NCBI GenBank assembly: GCA_004794785.1
Contig: SJOL01005868.1
Coordinates: forward strand, 1 to 64,000
DNA length: 64,000 nt
Origin: Opisthorchis felineus
Lineage: Eukaryota; Platyhelminthes; Trematoda; Opisthorchiida; Opisthorchiidae
Direction of reading: 5' to 3'
In this document: positions 43,721 to 56,959 of the stretch, piece by piece
Position numbering within the stretch: position 1 is the first letter of the stretch
How the letters are laid out: every line of letters starts with the position of its first letter
The notes under the pieces: generated by a model
Databases searched by the model: none
What the model saw: only the letters and a program-made list of their open reading frames with translations
What the model was told of the DNA's origin: nothing
Program-made: the position numbers and the translations under genes

Positions 43721-46132
43721 GTTAGGTAGGCTTCCTTCAACCGTCCAACTGTGCATAAGTATGCCACAATCACTGTTGTATAGCTGCGGAAACATTTGCA
43801 AACTGCTCGTTTCCCCAAAGATTCAGTATCATGTCGGAATTTGCATATTCCCATTTGTCCGGTTTCTCCACTGTGGAAACAACTAATAGGCGACAATTTA
43901 TTTATGGAAAAAACGATTTATGAAAACACTGACCAGAAAAGTCGCTCGGTTTGACGACTGTTGCTTCCCTTGACGCTAAAGCTATCACTGAACTTTTCAG
44001 TGTGTATTGACTTTTGCACACATGGTTCAGTCACCCAGTCAGTGGAAAACTCACGTCAATACATAGCTTCTTAGGTTACCCGTTCCTTCGAGCAACTCGA
44101 CTGATACCAAAAATCAAGCAGTCTACATGTGTGACCACATGATCTGGATGCCGTACTAAGAAAATGAACAGAATAAGTGCAAATAATCAAACTGCCGATT
44201 TGCCACCAATGACCAAACGGTTAATGGTGCCAGCTACCAGCACAGAGGCCGCGTGTTCAAGGCTTCCTCAAATTTGTGAGGTGTACAATTTTGTGATGAA
44301 AAGGCTGTCCACTGCTCCCCTGCCTTTCAGCATAATTCAATTTCGGTTGTAGTCCTACTTCTCCATTCTTCTTCAAGATGAAAGCGTTGGTGTCGGACTA
44401 TGTAACTGAAAAAATGGGACATACTCAAAGACTAAAACATGGTCAGTAGGTGTAAACACAGTAATCAAAACGGTTTGCTAATTGAGAAATGATTTCCAAA
44501 AAAATGTATCGAGCCGTCAGATCTGGACAGAGGGAAGACCAAACTTATAAAACAGGAACGATTCGTACCTAACCTCCAGTGTCAACAAACGAAAACGGAT
44601 GCATCAAACACAGAAATTCAGATATGATCATTCAGGTAGCTCAGAGCCAGCACGATGCAACTAACAGAGACGGTCTGACTGCAAACTCTTGGCACAGAGA
44701 GCAAGCAGTTTTTCAGATAATCAGTTCCATCCAGTTGATCAAATTTTGTAAAAAACTCCCGCATTTATGAGCTGCTCAACGTAAGTGTACATTACAAGCG
44801 ATAGAATGTAGTGTATTTTATATTACGGAATACATTAGGGAATTTAACCTTTGTGTAAAGGCGATATGACTCGGTGCTTAAGGCGCCAAATTTCTTACTG
44901 GGAAGCCCAAACCCGGCAACTCAATCTTTTCTGTCTGGACTATGGTAACCGGGCAGTATCCCACTCCCAGTGATTATCTCATGTGTTGCGGGGTTTAGGC
45001 ACCGAAGGGGTGTTACAGCTGAAATATTCAATATTTCTCCTCTCACTTGATGAATGTGATCTACCACTTTCTTCGCCGAGGGATTGTGGCAACCTGCCAC
45101 CCTGGTGATATTTCAGCAGGTAAAGTGAAGCCATTTACTCAAACGTAATCGGCCGGTCGCAGATCAACGTTCGACAGATAGAATGCGCATTTGTCCTAAG
45201 GGGAAAGATAAAATGCCTATCCAGGGAAACCTATAATCTCTTGTTCGCTTATTTGTTAGCCAAACTCTTTGACTTCATTGTTTTGTGCGTCATGCTTTTG
45301 AAACGCTCCGGCTAAAATGCTTTCTAAAAATTTTCGTTTAGTGAAACCTGACTTCATGCATAGTAAGCACATTTTGGCCAACTAATTCAATATTGGCACA
45401 TTTCGCCCACTGTACATATTTCGATCTTACGTTCGAACTCCGAATATTAATGTGACTGAATATAATATGCTACTAATCTTGATGTACTACTTACTAATAC
45501 CATACCTTATTCAGAAATTTCACAAAATAATAATACTTCCAGTACTCCCGATACTCTCCCAATGCTATTGTTCGTTTCGAAATAATTTGACGATGCTGAG
45601 TGCATTGTCATAGGTGCTCAAAGTTGTAGGTGAATGATACGACCTGGGTGAACACAAGGCAGAACATAATGCTAGTCACTGACCTAAACTTAATGGGACA
45701 GCCGTGCGTCTTTAGTTGTTTTTCTGAGGGTGATCTGTTGTGTTGGAACTTGAAATGCAAAAAGCGGAAATGTTACAAGCATGACTTGCTATCCACTGGC
45801 TGAGAAATGCTGGGCGGAAGCACTCACGAATCAATCACAACAAAACGCACGATGAACGGTACGTCAGGATCACCCCGGAGGCAATAAGAATTTTTGGGGC
45901 AAGCCACACCTGAAATCGGAGTCTTCGATGTCTTATCATGCCGGTGACTAGTTGCTGTCCTGATACGAACGGTTGAGGTGCGTAAAAACATTTGCAGCTT
46001 ACGATGAGCAACTGCAAAATTTAGGAGGCAAATTGGGCATCAAATATATGGTTTCTGAAAACAGCCCATTACGGGTTTCGCTTTTCTATAGGCTCATCAT
46101 GTGGGCGCAATCCGCAAGTTTCCGTCAAACGT

Positions 46133-46764
46133 ATGTTCTACTTTGACCCAATTTGGACAGATTTCGACAGGACTTTTCACACAAATTTGATTTACTCTGG
46201 AGACTCAGATGAATCTTACTGGATCTTTTGTTCAGGACGGTCCGCTTTCACTGAATATGCTGCGACATATGGAGTATGGTATCAATTGAAACGTAAATGT
46301 CCTTGTGTGATGGTGTTCGTTTTTCTGTTTGATTTATTCAATAATTCTCAAGGAGTTAATCCATCCCCAGACGAATGCTTGCCCATAGAAGTGTCTAGGA
46401 AAACGTCACATTCCTCGAAGATCCACTTTGCTTATTTGCCTTTAAACAAGTTGTTTATTGATGAAAAGACCCCGGAGATGTATATAATCTTTGGGCTCGG
46501 CTTCAATCGTCCAGGAATCTGTAAAAGAGACGCCTCTATGTCTGGGTTGTTTTCACCTGGGCCTTATTGCATATAGCGTTGGAAAAATTTCAATCGTCAC
46601 CTGGTTCAATACCACGTAGTCCTACCATGAAACAAGGTGTTTCTCTGTCTAATGAATCTTGGCTGTCGTTACTGATGCGTGACTGGTCAGGCTATCAAGA
46701 AGAGAATGTGAATTTTGTAAATCACAACCATGCTCATAAGCGGTCAGATGTAATTCACGAATAA
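46133..46764 (+). CDS. Unrecognised open frames, possible exon(s) of an unknown gene
   Basis: A 147-codon open frame from ATG at 46133 overlaps by about ten bases a second frame that runs to TAA at 46762-46764. The first contains an aromatic- and acidic-rich N-terminus (FDPIWTDFDRTF), a cysteine pair KCPCV and a hydrophobic FVFLFDLF. The second contains MKQGVSLSNESWLSLLMRDW and a histidine/asparagine-rich end. The stop overlaps an AATAAA (46759-46765 region), as in compact 3' ends. Together they give about 630 bases with little interruption in AT-rich DNA. A GT...AG stretch of about 46 bases (GTGATG to TTCTCAAG) could be a small intron but would give a stop. I do not recognise the protein, and chance is not excluded. 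Confidence 0.3.
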
Positions 46765-49700
46765 ATTAATTTTTATTCAGCAACAAGCTAGTCTGTGATT
46801 TTTTCCAAATACGACTTCAGAAATAGCGAGGGCCGTTGGTGAGTATCTGAGGGCATTTTACAATCAGTTTGATCTCATGTAACCGTCTTATACCTCCGTG
46901 TTGAAAAAATCATTGAACCATTGTTGTTGTGACCTTTAGGAACAGTGCTGATCAGCCGATATGATCACCGTACTCAGTCGCCTCCTTACATCATTCGTAT
47001 AATTCGTGTACAATTTCAACTGACCCTGGCAATTCTTATGATTTCACTGATGGTCAGCGGGGTGCAGCGTAGCGATGAACAGTGGTAGTTGTTTGAGTAG
47101 GAGTGCCTGTTTCCTGCCCCAGTCCGTGGATTCGTATTTGTGTCAGAGGGTATTGATCTAGATCCCGGGCAGAGGCAGGCTACGAGGTCGAAGCATGCAA
47201 CGGAGAGGCGGTTTATTCCATACGACCGCATTCCTTATAACGGAATACTTGGGTTGCGAAAAGCCAAGAGAATAGCTTAGAGGCTAGGATGCCAAGGTAA
47301 CTTTGCAAGGTAAAAGGCCACGGCAGTGATGAGTGGTTTGTCTGGGATTTTGTCTGGGAGTAGAGAACATTAGAACATGTAGATAGATTGGTCGATGTGA
47401 ACCTGTGGGAACATGAAAATAGGACTATAATGTTTAGGCTTAAACAGTGAAGAATTCATCACCCCGCTCGAGCAAAAATGAATCTTTCAACAGATATTTC
47501 GTCCAGTCAGTGGAGAGTGTCTTTGCTAAGAAGCCGACTTTTCAGCATGGATTGGCCGCAATATCTATGAGGAACCTCTATCGGGAATTGCCCATTCTCC
47601 TCACATATATAAATCTACAATGCTCAGAGGAAGATTGGTTTCACAACATGAATTGGACTTTCTTCTGAGAGGTCGTCAGTCGAGGAACTAGTCAATATGC
47701 GACCACGTGATGTGGATTCCGGGAACGAAGGTTGAGTGGCGCTATATCCTATCTAGGTGAGGACAAATTACAGTGATTATTGTCTCCTCGTAGCTGAACA
47801 TTTAAGTTTTCAACCACTGGCAGGAAGGTTGTGGGTTCGAAGATATTTGAGTTTCATGCGATGCACCATGCTGGTGATTTTGACAAGAATCAAAAATAGC
47901 TGCACGGTGCGTATCTGCTCTTCAATGTTGGTTGGTTCGCTGAAACGGTGAAACCTCCATTAAAACTAAGCAACTCTCACATAACTTTCAAACAGTGTTA
48001 AATTTCTTTCTGCTGGCATTCGCTGAGTTCCACGCTGAATGGCCAACGCAAAAGTGCTTGGCGTTCTCACATGTGTCTGCACCAACTAGTGCTGTACTGT
48101 TTGAACTTCCCCTCCCATAAATGTCTTCAGACAGACATTCTTCGGCTCCGTTCGCGCCCATTGCCATCACACGTCCACCTTCTGAATTAAATCGGCTTCG
48201 GCAGGGAATGTGGCACGACATGGCTGGTGAAATGTGGAAGCCGTTCTCGGGAGTCACAAGTAGAATAGTCTTCTACCCACAATGCGCCAAAACTTATGGT
48301 ACACAAAACCTTCCCTAATGTCCACTCCAGAATAGGGTGCAGAATGTTCACTCAAGTTATGGTTTCTTATAAGGGCCATGCAGGCCCATACGCATACCCC
48401 ACAAAACATGATCTACCTATTAAACTGTCATGATCTCCAAACAGGACTATTTGCGAGCATTTGATCGGATAAAGGGAATTACACCAAATGAGTCATGTGT
48501 GCGTATATATTCCTTCCATATACGTTCAAATTTTTGGCTAATGCAGGGGAGCTTGGTAAGTTATTGATGAGCATCTGTTTCGCACCATGTGTTCCTGTAC
48601 ATCTTTTCCGTAAATGAAAACCCCTAAAAGGCTACCCCAAGTGTGTCTCAAAATATGCCACTCTACTAAAATGTACCAGCGACAAATGGCCTGTATACAC
48701 ACAAACAATGAATGTTTACTCGGTAAAATGTACGTATTTGTGACTGAAGTTTTGAGTAAGTGTCGTTCACCAGTAACGTGCAATTCGTTGTTCAAACTGA
48801 AGACAACTATTATCGGAAACGGGGCCATGCGCCTACCGAATGCGTCCCAAGAATGCTCACGCCGGTCGTGCGTGATCGAACAGCATTCATGTGGATACTG
48901 TCTAGCTGTAGCGCAGTGGAATATGGGGAATGGATGAGTAGGCCACCTAGTTAGAGCAACGATACCATGCACTACACACTGTCGGCAACGTCAAATTGCT
49001 GACCGTTCGTTTGTGCCCTGTTCAGTGATGCAGGTGCTCTGCAGGACGAATGCATCTAAATCACGTAAAATATAACGAAAAAATACATGTAACGACGCAC
49101 CGTTTTCACCGAAACCAAAACGAATCCCAGGCGATTCCAAGATGATCAGCCACAAGACTTATTTGCAAACTCAGAGGATGAGGAAGTGTGGGAATTGTCA
49201 AACAGCGGAGAAATCAAACAGCATTATGGATCGATGTCTGGCATATGAGATATGGCTGGGAGTGTTCCAAATAAAGGTGTAAAGTGGTTGGCGCAACAGC
49301 CTTTTAGTTTCTGATTTCACCGCACACCGAATTCTGAAACAGCAGACTCCATCCTCTTGAGGAAGCCTCGTGATAGTAAGCTGACCTTCCTCGTACATTC
49401 TTGTAAACCAATATAGACTTAAGAACACACGTGAACTTTTTAGCTATTTTTAGCGCTATTTATTCCAGATTGGACAAGTGCAGCACCGTTTATCGGCTTC
49501 AGTGCGAAAGCAGGATTTTCAAGCAAAGTTTTATAGTAAAAATCGTACAGAAGATGCGCAAAATGTTCAACATAGTTCTGCATTTTTCATAAATGAACCC
49601 AGAACCTTTGTACACTTTGTTACAGCGATTCATCATAACTGAAATATGATAGGCTGTCTTCGGCCTGCTGCCATGCATAGCACGTTTCAGATAACCTCGG

Positions 49701-52198
49701 GGGAAGAAATCGGTTGAGGTTATATCTTCTTGGGCATTCATCTGGGGTTTCTTGCTCAACCTAATGATTAGTGAATTAGGCGTCCAACTTTCCGTGCTGT
49801 TCTAGCGTTCTGCGAGTTGCCACCATCCCTTTGTACAATATATCTCTGTCCCTGAGAGGTAAGGTTCAGTATTTGGCAGAAGGAACTGTCGGGGCCTCCG
49901 ACAATGGACGCTTTAAATTTGGCACAAAACAGATGCAACAGACCTATCACTTATCCGTGGAACAAATGTGGACCATCAAGCATTCGAGTCTACACCACCA
50001 GTTCACATTCAACGTTGGATCGGCATGGGAGAATAGTCTGAAACTTTGTGCACCCCGCTCGTGCGAAATTGATACTGTTCCGTTGGTGTGGGACAGAGCT
50101 TCACCACTAGAAATGTACAGGCAAAATCAATATTGCGGATGACCTGTCCACAGATCTCTCGAAATCCGTTTGGATTAAGAACCTTCCTTTTGAATTGGGC
50201 TGAATGTGTGCGCGCGCAAACGGTCTTCCCAGAATTAGATTTCCTTCGAGTCGAATGTAAATCCACGTGAATCCCTTGTTTCTGTTTTAAGTATGATAAA
50301 ATGGAATCGCCAAGAGAACAGGTGGTGGTTATAAGATCATCCAAACCCCTAACTCGCCCGAAATTATCATTTCAATTCGCAACGTCTAAACAACTAAAAC
50401 TCAAAGTGTGTGTGAAGTGTTTTCGGTTGGCTTGCACTACATGATGTACTGAAAACACAAACATATGACAAGTTACTGCTATTATTTCAGCTTGAGCTTT
50501 ACACAAGTGGTAATTCGTGATCACATCTGGCAATATTGTAGACCCAACACCAGAGATTCTTACGACAGGAATGGTGCAACAACACAAAAGTGCTTGCGTT
50601 TGCAAATAAAATGCACCGATATCCCGGTAACCTAACCCATAAGCTTTAAGCAAAGGACAACTTAAGTCGTCTAAATGATTAGATGACGCTACTTTGTCAG
50701 TTGGTAGCGAGAACTGTCTACCATCCATTCTGTGATTAATAAGGCCTGACACTCACCCATCATCGCCATCGACATCACGATATCAAACTTCGGCACTGAT
50801 GCGCTGCTGTCGTAAAACTCGTCATTGTGTCTGGGCTGGGTTACCGCTAGGGCGCATAGACAGGGAATGGTTAGTCTTTGACAAGGCCTATAGCTCAAAA
50901 TAAGTAAGTTACAGGCTCTTTATAACGGAGTGCACATACACGCTAGCCCTGTAGTGACACAGAGGTTACGGTGTCCGATCAGCTTATCTTTTAGTCCACG
51001 ATTTGCGCATAAAATAGGGTCATCTAACTAGACGAATCGCAACTAGCTCCAAAAAATTCAATCCTCGGTTCATTCCAACTTAACTAAGTGGTTCATATAT
51101 TATATGATCGATGTGCAGCCTAACCACTCTTGAATTGAGATACTACTGTCTCACACATTATATCTCAGAACCACCGTCTTATCCCATTTTATCCGCTTAC
51201 TAGCACAATTTGAGAATTTCATGAGTCAACTTAGAAAACCAGTGCTTGATTAACAAGGGCCAATTCAGGTGGCGCCTAAGTGTGAATTTGTTCTCTGAAG
51301 ATTTACTGACTAACTAAAACTGGCGCATTCTTAATTTCAGTTAATAATAGTGAGTCTGAAGTCGTGCTTTTATCAGAACCTAACAAAGTCCACTATCACA
51401 GGATGCATTCATTTTGTCAAAACAAAGCATTACAAAGCAACAGTGAAAGCTGCAAATCTCAGTAGCAAACTCTGCAAAAATATCTCAAAAAATATGACAG
51501 CAAACAAAGTTCATCAGTTTAATACTCGCTATGCTGATGGGGCAGAGATAAAATCGGGATTTACTAGCGTATCTGCACCCACGGTTGACCACCCCTATCG
51601 AGCGGTCGGTACCAAATTTGAGTGCAGTGAATTTCGGAGCATGAAGGTTTTTTGGGAGATGGTTTCCCGTGTTGTTATTGAGGGTGAGCTATGAGTGAAT
51701 GTTACCTTAGAAATGAGCCAATGAGAGAACATGATAGGATACTGCGTGGTCGATGTTTAAGCAATTTCATTCACTGTCATTTAAGACATACCTTTTCACA
51801 TATGATCCAGAGAGAGTCAGCACTCATCGAATCTGCTGAATTGCTTAACTTGCCATTTGGACAAACGCAAAAATGCAGACGGACAGGTTTATCAGGTGGG
51901 CTTGCAACCAGGCCTCAAACCAAGTGGTAGTCACATTAGAAAAATTGATGAATTCAACCCCTTCATGCAAGATCTACGGGTCATTTCTACCGCAAGGTGA
52001 CAAGTGATCAAGCTGTCAACTGACGGCTACCCAGCGATACAAGCCAACCCTCGTTTTATTTGTAAAGGTTTTGTAATTATACTGTCTTTAAGAATGAAAA
52101 ATTGAAAATGCGATTGCATGGGGTAGGTTCAAGGCCGTGTTTTAGAAATTTTAACTTACACTGTTTGGGCAGACTATGCAAATGAGGCAACGAAAAAA
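46765..52198. other. Long stretch without recognised genes
   Basis: About 5.4 kb. The largest frames (48972-48538 minus, 144 codons; 50752-50372 minus, 126 codons; 51350-51694 plus, 114 codons, followed at an ATGA overlap by 51691-51930) have no domain I recognise, and several have antisense frames of similar length. No transposon protein was seen. Confidence 0.35.
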
Positions 52199-52243
52199 CC
52201 CTATTTACTAACCCTATTTACCCTACCCTACCCTATTTACTAT
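52199..52243. repeat. Imperfect CCCTATTTA / CCCTA tandem repeat
   Basis: Units CCCTATTTA and CCCTA alternate with ACTA spacers. On the opposite strand this reads TAGGG-like, reminiscent of telomere repeat units but short and irregular. Confidence 0.8.
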
Positions 52244-53215
52244 TTGTAATTTGACTAAACTTACAAGGCCCTCTTTTCGCGTGCCCACAACGATAAACGC
52301 TCGAAATGCCACAAATGACAAGCAGTTTGGTGATGATGAGCTTTTGGTACCGTTTTTGTCTATGGCAGATAGAGAAGGTAAGTCACCAAGTAAAGCTGTA
52401 ACAGGAACGCAATTTTGTTACATGACTCTCCTAAACGAACGTTTAAGCGGTATTTTAGGGTTAGGGTGCGAAACTACTGACTGAAAATACATTGGTTCAA
52501 ACCTACTTGCTCCTCTCTAGGCTTGGTCAACCTGACAGCCTCTCAGCCCTGAAGCTACAACCAAATGGCACTGCACCCAGGAACCGAAGGGATGTTAAAG
52601 TTAAAAGACTCTTAATAATGTGTAAAAATATGCCCACAAAACAACCAGCAGACGCGGGGAAACTTGCTCATTGCGCGCACAGCTCTGATAAAATTGCTTT
52701 TCAACTCTAAAATTGTCCACCAAACGTACGTAGCAGTTACAAACTAAACTTATTGAAAAAGTTATTCAGCAAAATCTGTCTTACTAATTTTACTGAGAGC
52801 AGGAGATAATAAGCTGCTTGTATCGGTTTCAGACTCCCGTTCATGTGCTTTGTTCTCGGGGCGATTGTTAATCTTGTGTTGTGAATTAGCTCATGCGAAC
52901 TGTACGACAGCATCCCAAAAGTTAGTGCAATACAATCTGAGAACACGGTGCTAAAACACTCATCAACATTTACGGCGGCTTGGTTGATGCCTTCTGTTTG
53001 TGACTGCAAACCTTGTGAATATTTGGGGAGCAATTAGGATAAAAAAGCCACAGAATGATAAACCAGGCAATCCTTCGACCAACGCACTTCAGAGTCACTA
53101 TCCAAACAACTGTACGCGTATGCATTAAACAAACCATTTATCAATTGTCTTTTGTTTGTTTTACCCAAGCGCTGGCACAAAGGAAGGCGAAAAACGTGTC
53201 CGTTTTCAGGTATAT
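52244..53215. other. Unassigned sequence
   Basis: No recognised gene. Open frames below 100 codons on both strands. Confidence 0.4.
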
Positions 53216-53662
53216 AGCATTGTGTCAGCTGTAGGTATCTGCGGGACATCCACATCCATTGCACTTGAACTGCCATCCAGCTCTCCTGATGCTCTTATTC
53301 TGATGACTTCACATCAGGTGTTGTTAGCACAAGACTGGAGTTTTGCTTTCATCAGATTTCGTCAATGGTGCATATACTTGACCTTGAACTTGAGATGTCC
53401 CAGTGGTTCGTGGTTCTAACCAAAGCTCAGCATTTTGACCACTCCCACCTATGCTTTGGCAACTAGACAATATCTCGCTGTTTGTTCTTCCTTTGGGTGG
53501 CGCATCGGATACGCATCGAAAGTGGTATGGCTGAACAAATATTATTTTGTATTCTTGTCCATCGTAAGGGCTAAATCCAGAACATTTGACATGCGAGATG
53601 CGGATATTATCACTGCACAAACAGTGCACTCTGATTACCCCTGAAGTATCATGACGTATCAT
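53216..53662 (-). other. Unrecognised minus-strand coding-like stretch
   Basis: The frame 53662-53324 (112 codons) and, in another frame, about 53312-53216 have a protein-like composition (for example SSCQSIGGSGQNAELWLEP and then ASGELDGSSSAMDVDVPQIP). A 36-base GT...AG segment with a CTAAC inside could separate them as a minimal intron, but joining it changes the frame to one with an early stop. The plus strand also has an open frame across 53156-53419, with TTTTCAG before 53216. I recognise no family, and the two readings cannot both be right. Confidence 0.2.
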
Positions 53663-53761
53663 GTCTAAACGGTAGAACCTATTATTTTCACGATGTTATT
53701 TGTCTAGCCACTCAGGAATGAGCACAATAGCCTGTTCAGTGGTGCGTGTAGAGTACGCTGT

Positions 53762-53825
53762 TGGCTAAGTGTTAAGAGATGCGCCTGGCAAGTCAGCCGT
53801 GGAGAGTTCAAAGCCTGACGCGGCG
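53762..53825 (+). repeat. Possible tRNA-derived SINE head
   Basis: TGGCTAAGTGT (53762-53772) resembles an A box and AGTTCAAAGCC (53815-53825) a B box, 53 bases apart, with GATGCGCCTGGCAAGTCAGCC between, as in many tRNA-derived SINEs. No cloverleaf was built and no tail or second copy was found in the window. Confidence 0.35.
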
Positions 53826-53889
53826 AAGGAAACCCGAGTCCAAAGCCCCTGTGTTTGGTGTGCACTCACTAGAAAGATTCAGCCAGGAG

Positions 53890-55016
53890 AGGAGGGCTAT
53901 TTTCCATACTAGAGTGACATGAACGTAACACCTTTTATTTTGGTCATTACATTTTGAGAAAAATGAAGGCAATGCGTTTTGTCAAAATAACTATTCAAAA
54001 CAAATGCGTTATTTTTTCAGTATTTTCTAGTAAGTTTAACGTTATACTTTCGTGTTAACTTCATGTTGCTAGAGCAAACGCACGCACAGTACGCGCGATT
54101 TAGTGTTTCCTTCCCGATGTGTTGTGCCAGAGAATTTTGAGGAAAGCCTAAACCTTAAGTGTGACTCACGATGACAGCACTTTCAGTTGGCCTTCATAGT
54201 TGGTCCTTATATTTGACCTCCAGGGTTAAATTCGTTCTGTAAATAAGTCATTTCTGCCGCATCCCACATTTCATTAGTCTTCTCTTATTTGTGTCTCCAT
54301 ATCGCTGTTCGTATCAGCCCGTCAACAAGCCTAACAATTTTACTACAGTTTGACTAGTCTCCGGATTATTCCAGTTTGGTTTGCTATTGTATCACCATTC
54401 CCTTGCGATTACAAGACCGCTGAAAAGCCGTTGAGGTTAAAATTTGCTCGCTTTGTCGTTATGAATCTATTAGAAGAACGGGGCAAACAAGATTGGATTT
54501 GGGAGAACTTGTGTTTGAAACCGGGGATGCCTTCAATCTATCATGTTAACGGTAGAGGACCTAGAGCCAAATGACTTAATTCATGGTCGGCAAACCCTTG
54601 CGTTGTGGAAACTCTTGGAACTATTATGGAAGACTTTTCATGCGGCTTATTCGGGTCAAGCTTCGTGGCTGACATGTCCATTCACACATTTTCACAACTT
54701 GTTGCTACCGTGTGTTTGTAAGTCTCACTCTCTCTACGCTCGGGTGTGCGTCTGCATGAATTCCGCTACCGACCGCTGGAGCAACACGGATTACATACGT
54801 GCGATGTACTGATCGTCGAAAGCGATAATGTTGACTCCTTACCATTTTTGAATGACTGAACGGATTCCCTGTGTTCGAACGATATAGGGTCTGCGGACAT
54901 CTAGCAAAATTCAGACGGACCGCACACAAACGACACCAATGTGAACCTCAACGGAGACGTTTACATCTACCTGCTGGGCTCAAAAATGCTTGCAAACCAC
55001 TGAGTACCAGAGCGGG
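53890..55016. other. Unassigned sequence
   Basis: No recognised gene. Plus-strand frames 54350-54574 and 54543-54812 overlap and lack domains. Confidence 0.4.
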
Positions 55017-55485
55017 CTACTGTTTCATAAAATAACGTCCGGAAGCTGATTCCAGTGCACCTTGAATCGAATTTGTCCTGAGGCAATCTAGATGGGCACC
55101 AGCGGTGAAAAATTGCCGATCAGAAGAGAGAGCTCTAATGAGAACCTGTTGAGAATCTGACCAAATCATGATGCCAGCTAGAGTCAAATTCGTCTTTTCA
55201 ACTGTCTTTTGCAAATCTTCAACCAAATTTGTCCCCCCCCAATAACAGGAAAATGCGACTAAAATTCAACTTCCTGAGCCCTTCTGTAAACAAACTGATT
55301 TCCATGGGTGACTGGTGGTCCGTATATCGGGTAACTATCCAACAAAACTCAAAGAACTGACTTGGTCGCAACACGCAACGACATGAAGACAGAGACTCAG
55401 ACATAACTCCACACCATACTGAGGTGGCCTTACAGGTGTGTCTCAGCAAGGCTACTGACTCCTGAAATCTCTGGCGTGAAGCCAC
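55017..55485 (-). other. Two unrecognised frames joined at an 8-base C run
   Basis: Frame 55485-55219 (88 codons) and frame 55226-55017 (69 codons) are in different registers and meet at the homopolymer of eight C at 55233-55240. A one- or two-base length error or mutation there would join them into about 155 codons. The second part contains a WSDSQQVL block reminiscent of retroelement RNase H, but the rest does not follow that domain. No family is assigned. Confidence 0.25.
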
Positions 55486-55489
55486 AAGG

Positions 55490-56959
55490 TGCGCTAGGGT
55501 AGACTGTGGTACACATGGTCAAATATATCTGTGATCTTTGGATTTTATGAACTTTGTCGTCTGTTGCATTGCAACTCTACTTCAACTCAGTTCACCTTGA
55601 AATTCCTCGCAACAGAAACAAAAAGCTGATGGCGGACATCTTGAAGAATAAACTGGGTCTAAATCTGTGGCCAACTACCTTACAGTTCAACCCACAACTA
55701 CCACCACAAATCTAGAAATATCGATACTGGGAGGCGGAGTCCCTTTTCTCCCACTCAGGTATCTCAAGTTCTTTTTCAATTTTCAAGGCAGGTGATGGAT
55801 TGGCGTGTGAAAGTTACCGGTGATCCGGTTAATTAGCTATCTTTCAAAGTACGAAATGCTCGAAAGCAGCCAAACCAAGGTAGTTCCTGCATTAGAAGAC
55901 CAGACGGTGAAAAAGACAGTTACCCACATCAACTACGAGAACCATGGGACAGATGCACAGCATTCGTCTTCATCCACCGTGTGCCAGTCTGGAATGTCAT
56001 CCGCATTAATCTTGTACCGGCCAAGCTCCTGGTGCTCATCAGGGCATCGTGCTTTTCAGCGAAGATCTGAGTTCAAGCGGGCGACGAAGAAATCGCGGAA
56101 GCATTAAGAGAAGGTTCCGTAGTCTAAATGAGGTCATGTATTTTGACTGCATATCCCAAACATTGTCCAATTTGGCCAAAACATAGGTCACATGCTCTTT
56201 TCGTTCTAGTCAGTTACCATGTAGAAATCATTAAACTTGCAAATAACACGCGTAGGCAATTGCCTAGCGGTTTGATAATTGGGTTCTGCTTAACTGCAAA
56301 GCTATATACCATACTGTCCTTTGCATGGAGCACCCAAATATCTTTTGAGCAGCTCACGAAGACCTTCCGAAGCAGAGACAAAACCAGCTGGCGTACAAGG
56401 GTTCACCATTTATTATGTACTAAATTTCGAGGCATCCGAAATCATTTAGCTGAATTGTATCTTCCAGGAGCATGCCAGCGGCGAACCAAAATTGCCATCA
56501 ATTACCAATGAAACGGATCAACAAATGGCTGCCATTCATTCTGGGACACATTTGGGAATTCTGACCGCAGTTTCGTCCTGAATCACTTCCTTTTCGTTTT
56601 ATAGGGCTGTATAAGGTGCAGACAAATCGCTTACCAAATAAGAAGCGTGCAGATCGTGATATCGGACGACTTTTTCAGAATTGTTTTGTAGGATCCCTTC
56701 CAACTGCTCAACTGCGGGATGTAGATTTGCGCTGAAAAGATATTGCAAGATTCTTGTACTTTGCCAAAAGCTCTGCATGTGACGCGGCGCCAACAGGTTC
56801 GCTCAGGAACTGCATATCAAGCAGAACAGTGACACAGCTTAAACCTAGGGGAAATATTCATTTTGTTCCGTTGGATTACTTGGTCTGGCTGATTACCAGA
56901 CGTTAGAAGGAAGCCAAATTGCGCGCCGATTGTGAGGCCTTTTAAACACGAAAACCCAA
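55490..56959. other. Unassigned sequence
   Basis: No recognised gene. The plus-strand frames 55820-56107 and 56128-56511 have no visible domain. Confidence 0.4.

Larger units (their letters stand above)
39619..46132. other. Long stretch without recognised genes
   Basis: About 6.5 kb. A plus-strand frame at 39905-40081 encodes a hydrophobic segment (VLLLPLLLALSSSYLFSYAL) that could be a membrane helix, without other support. Two short tandem repeats occur, listed separately. No transposon protein was recognised. The largest other open frames are under 85 codons. Confidence 0.4.

Noticed and set aside
48538..48972. 144-codon minus-strand frame
   Set aside because: The plus strand has a 107-codon frame over the same bases. 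Neither shows a known motif or flanking splice signals that I can support.
51350..51930. Two plus-strand frames with an ATGA stop/start overlap, like a coupled gene pair
   Set aside because: The context is animal nuclear DNA, where such coupling is not expected. Neither frame has a domain, and the lengths are within chance for this base composition.
55017..55226. WSDSQQVL block as evidence for a retroelement RNase H
   Set aside because: The residues before and after do not follow the RNase H pattern, so the short match is not enough to assign a family.
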